DNA of 9,449 nucleotides, taken from contig CALEWN010000244.1 in the NCBI GenBank assembly GCA_937925385.1, forward strand, positions 1-9,449. The letters are read 5' to 3'. Below are positions 7,598 to 9,449 of the stretch, one piece after another. The stretch comes from an uncultured Senegalimassilia sp. (GTDB lineage: Bacteria; Actinomycetota; Coriobacteriia; Coriobacteriales; Eggerthellaceae). Position 1 is the stretch's first letter, and the number at the start of each line of letters is the position of its first letter. A program made the position numbers and the translations under genes. The notes under the pieces were generated by a model. It made no database searches. It was not told where the DNA came from and worked only from the letters and a program-made list of their open reading frames with translations.

Positions 7598-8872
7598 ATG
7601 TATGACACGGGTTCAACGGCATTCATGCTGGTATGCGCCATGCTCGTCTTGCTCATGACACCGGGATTGGCGTTTTTCTACGGAGGCCTGTCGCGTCGAA
7701 AGAACGTTGTGAACACGATGATCATGGTGCTCTCGGCCATCGGCATCGTGGCGATCACGTGGACGATCTGCGGTTGGTCGTTGGCGTACGGCGGGGACGG
7801 CTCCAGCCCGTTCTTCGGGGGCTTCGATCAGCTCGGCTTCCTGGGCGGCGTGACCGACATGCTCGCCGAGGCCGAGGCGGTTCCCGAGGATGCGACGTAT
7901 CCCACCATCATCAACTTCATCTTCCAGATGGCGTTCTGCATGATCACCACCGCTATCATCACAGGTTCTCTTGCCGGCCGTATGAAGTTCGGCGCGGTAT
8001 GCGCATTCGTGGCAGTGTGGACTGTCGTGGTGTATCCGCCGCTCGCCCATATGGTCTGGGGTGGCGACGGCAGCCTGATCGGCGACACCATCGGCGCGCT
8101 CGATTTCGCCGGCGGCGACGTTGTGCACATCTCCTCTGGTTTGACCGGCCTTATCCTGTGCCTCATGCTCGGCAAGCGCAAGGGCTTCGGCATGATGAGC
8201 TACCGTCCGCATAACGTGCCGTTTGTGGCCTTGGGTGCAACGCTTCTGTGGTTCGGCTGGTTCGGCTTCAACGCCGGTTCCGAGTTCGTGGCCGACGGCG
8301 TTGCGGGGCTGGCTCTGATCAACACCGTGGTCGCCTCCGGCGCGGCGCTCGTCTCCTGGATGATCGTCGAGCGCGTGAAGGCGGGCAAGCCCACGCTCGT
8401 CGGCGCCGCCACCGGCCTTGTCGCCGGCCTGGTCGTCATCACCCCGGCTGCCGGCTTCGTCGAGCCCTGGGCTGCGATCATCATGGGCCTGATCGTCTCT
8501 CCTATCTGCTACTTCGCCATCTCGTTCTGCAAGGCCAAGATCGGCTACGACGACGCGCTCGACGCTTTCGGTTGCCACGCGGTCGGCGGCGTCGTGGGCG
8601 GCATCTGCACCGGCATCTTCTGCGTGCCCGAGCTGTCCTGGACCGACTTCGGCGGCCTTCTGTACACCGGCGACGTAAGCCTGCTGTGCAGCCAGATCGC
8701 CGGCATCGCCATCACCATCGTATTCGTCGGCATTCTCGATGTGGTGCTCGCGTTCGTCGTGAAGGCCTGCTTCAAGGGCAGCCTGCGCGTCAGCGAGGAG
8801 AAGGAAGCTCAGGGTCTCGACATTGCGGCTCACGGCGAATCCGCTTACCCTGCATACATCGGCTTGGACTAA
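7598..8872 (+). CDS. amtB: Ammonium transporter AmtB
   Basis: Trimeric inner-membrane ammonium channel of the Amt/Mep/Rh family. The 424 residues show about 11 hydrophobic spans. The family signature DFAGGDVVHISSGLTGL (D169-) is present. The twin pore histidines are H177 in VVHIS and H327 in FGCHAVGG. The outer-gate phenylalanine is F113 in FQMAF, W154 in HMVWGG corresponds to W148 of E. coli, and GWFGFNAGS carries the second gate phenylalanine. The C-terminal cytosolic tail LRVSEEKEAQGLD..HGESAY is the part that P-II contacts. The N-terminus (MYDTGSTAFMLVCAMLVLLMTPG) starts directly with the first span, as in relatives without a cleaved signal. It is followed after 30 bases by the P-II gene, the usual partner. 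Confidence 0.95.
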   Translation: MYDTGSTAFMLVCAMLVLLMTPGLAFFYGGLSRRKNVVNTMIMVLSAIGIVAITWTICGWSLAYGGDGSSPFFGGFDQLGFLGGVTDMLAEAEAVPEDATYPTIINFIFQMAFCMITTAIITGSLAGRMKFGAVCAFVAVWTVVVYPPLAHMVWGGDGSLIGDTIGALDFAGGDVVHISSGLTGLILCLMLGKRKGFGMMSYRPHNVPFVALGATLLWFGWFGFNAGSEFVADGVAGLALINTVVASGAALVSWMIVERVKAGKPTLVGAATGLVAGLVVITPAAGFVEPWAAIIMGLIVSPICYFAISFCKAKIGYDDALDAFGCHAVGGVVGGICTGIFCVPELSWTDFGGLLYTGDVSLLCSQIAGIAITIVFVGILDVVLAFVVKACFKGSLRVSEEKEAQGLDIAAHGESAYPAYIGLD

Positions 8873-8902
8873 GCTGCGGCTAGCATTGGAAGGAGTTGAA
8901 CC

Positions 8903-9241
8903 ATGAAGAAGATCACCGCTATCGTTCGTCCTGAAAAGCTTGAGCCGCTCAAAGACGCTCTGTTTGCGGCAAAGGTTTCGGGCATGACCATCTCGCAGGT
9001 GCAAGGCTGCGGATCCCAGCATGGCTGGAAGGAGTACTACCGCGGCACCGAGGTGCTGTTGAACATGGTGCCGAAGGTGAAGTTCGAGATCATCTGCGAC
9101 GATGCCGAGGTAGACGCGCTTATCGATGTGATCAGCGCCACCGCTCGAACCGGCAACGTGGGGGACGGCAAGATCTTCGTCTTCCCGGTCGACGAGGTGG
9201 TGCGCATCCGCACCGGCGAGACGGGGGAGGCGGCCGTGTAG
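8903..9241 (+). CDS. P-II nitrogen regulatory protein (GlnB/GlnK type), lacking T-loop Tyr51
   Basis: Trimeric sensor of ATP/ADP and 2-oxoglutarate. The 112 residues cover the whole fold: MKKITAIVRPEKLEPLKDAL, the T-loop GCGSQHGWKEYYRGTEV, VPKVKFEIICDD, the B-loop TARTGNVGDGKIFVFPV, and RIRTGETGEAAV. Q39, K58, K90, R101 and R103, which bind nucleotide or 2-oxoglutarate, are present. Position 51, the tyrosine uridylylated in proteobacteria and adenylylated in many actinobacteria, is valine, so that form of control is not possible. AAGGAG (8890-8895) lies 7 bases before the ATG. Coming right after amtB, it probably blocks the channel under nitrogen sufficiency (GlnK role). Whether it should be called glnB or glnK cannot be decided from sequence alone. 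Confidence 0.93.
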   Translation: MKKITAIVRPEKLEPLKDALFAAKVSGMTISQVQGCGSQHGWKEYYRGTEVLLNMVPKVKFEIICDDAEVDALIDVISATARTGNVGDGKIFVFPVDEVVRIRTGETGEAAV

Positions 9242-9311
9242 GCGCCCTCCTCGCGCGGCCCTTCCAGTGCACGCGAGCCGCGGCGCGTACGTGGGAGGGC
9301 CGCAGGGGCGC
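9242..9311 (+). terminator. Long GC-rich hairpin directly after the P-II stop codon
   Basis: GCGGCCCTTCCA (9255-9266) pairs with TGGGAGGGCCGC (9292-9303) with one G-U pair. Inside it GTGC (9267-9270) pairs with GCGTAC-type bases at 9287-9290. Outside it GCGCCC (9242-9247) pairs with GGGCGC (9306-9311). This gives a stem of over 20 bp starting at the base after the stop. No T-run follows, so it is either a non-canonical terminator or an RNA-stabilising end for the amtB operon transcript. Confidence 0.5.
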
Positions 9312-9365
9312 AGGGCCCCGGTTGTGGATGTTCGCGGGAGGCACGGCGCGGTTCGGCGCGGCGCC

Positions 9366-9393
9366 TTGCCATTTCCTACTAATGATATATAAT
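9366..9393 (+). promoter_or_regulatory. Promoter of the downstream gene
   Basis: TTGCCA (9366-9371), 16 bases, then a perfect TATAAT (9388-9393). This is the best sigma-70-type promoter in the window, lying where the sequence changes from very GC-rich to AT-rich. Predicted transcript start is near 9400, about 40 bases before the ATG at 9441. Confidence 0.7.
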
Positions 9394-9411
9394 CCTAATT
9401 AATCAATAGTA
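9377..9411. promoter_or_regulatory. Dyad symmetry over the -10 box, operator candidate
   Basis: TACTAATGAT (9377-9386) and ATCAATAGTA (9402-9411) are inverted repeats matching at 9 of 10 bases, centred near 9394, so they bracket the -10 element and the predicted start of transcription. A repressor bound here would block the promoter. No known consensus was recognised. Confidence 0.4.
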
Positions 9412-9440
9412 CGGTTAGATACGCGAACGACAGGACCATC

Positions 9441-9449
9441 ATGGCAACG
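9441..9449 (+). CDS. Start of a further gene (only three codons inside the window)
   Basis: ATG GCA ACG is preceded by CAGGA (9431-9435) with a 5-base gap and by a convincing promoter. The product (M-A-T...) cannot be identified from three residues. Confidence 0.45.

Overview
This GC-rich window has the codon usage and gene content of a bacterial housekeeping region. Its gene order, efp, a biotin carrier gene, accC, an Asp23/Gls24 gene, nusB, xseB, dxs, is a shortened form of the Bacillus-type cluster efp...accB-accC-yqhY-nusB-folD-xseA-xseB-ispA-dxs. High GC, this order, a split pyruvate-carboxylase-like enzyme and an amtB-P-II pair together suggest a high-GC anaerobe such as a Coriobacteriia/Eggerthellales actinomycete. 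That lineage is inferred; no rRNA or other phylogenetic marker is present.

Layout. Positions 1-179 hold the C-terminal 58 codons of an elongation factor P gene, followed by two stacked terminator hairpins. A promoter near 306 then leads into a tight co-directional run. It starts with a 628-residue protein joining a pyruvate/oxaloacetate-type carboxyltransferase to a complete AccB-type biotin carrier (367-2253). Next come biotin carboxylase accC (2255-3607), an Asp23/Gls24 protein (3604-3957), nusB (3990-4457), xseB (4470-4790) and dxs (4835-6721). Spacing within the run is from a 4-base overlap to about 45 bases, so it is probably one operon. A large branched inverted repeat (6751-6850) separates dxs from a convergent GNAT acetyltransferase gene on the minus strand (6897-7403). 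A divergent intergenic region (7404-7597) with phased GTnA motifs then precedes amtB (7598-8872) and a P-II gene (8903-9241). After a GC-rich hairpin the sequence turns abruptly AT-rich. That stretch carries a good promoter inside a dyad symmetry, and a new gene appears to begin at 9441.

How the parts work together. AccC carboxylates biotin on the carrier domain. The attached carboxyltransferase would pass the carboxyl group to pyruvate, making oxaloacetate (two-subunit pyruvate carboxylase). The carrier half, however, is the acetyl-CoA-carboxylase type, and it sits exactly where a separate accB sits in related clusters. Inside the fused gene, a perfect AAGGAGG lies 8 bases before an in-frame GTG, precisely at the predicted AccB N-terminus. 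One gene may therefore make both a fused pyruvate carboxylase subunit and a free 163-residue AccB, with AccC serving both enzymes. This is the most interesting feature of the window. AmtB and P-II form a standard ammonium uptake/sensing pair, but the P-II protein lacks the T-loop tyrosine that is uridylylated or adenylylated in other bacteria.
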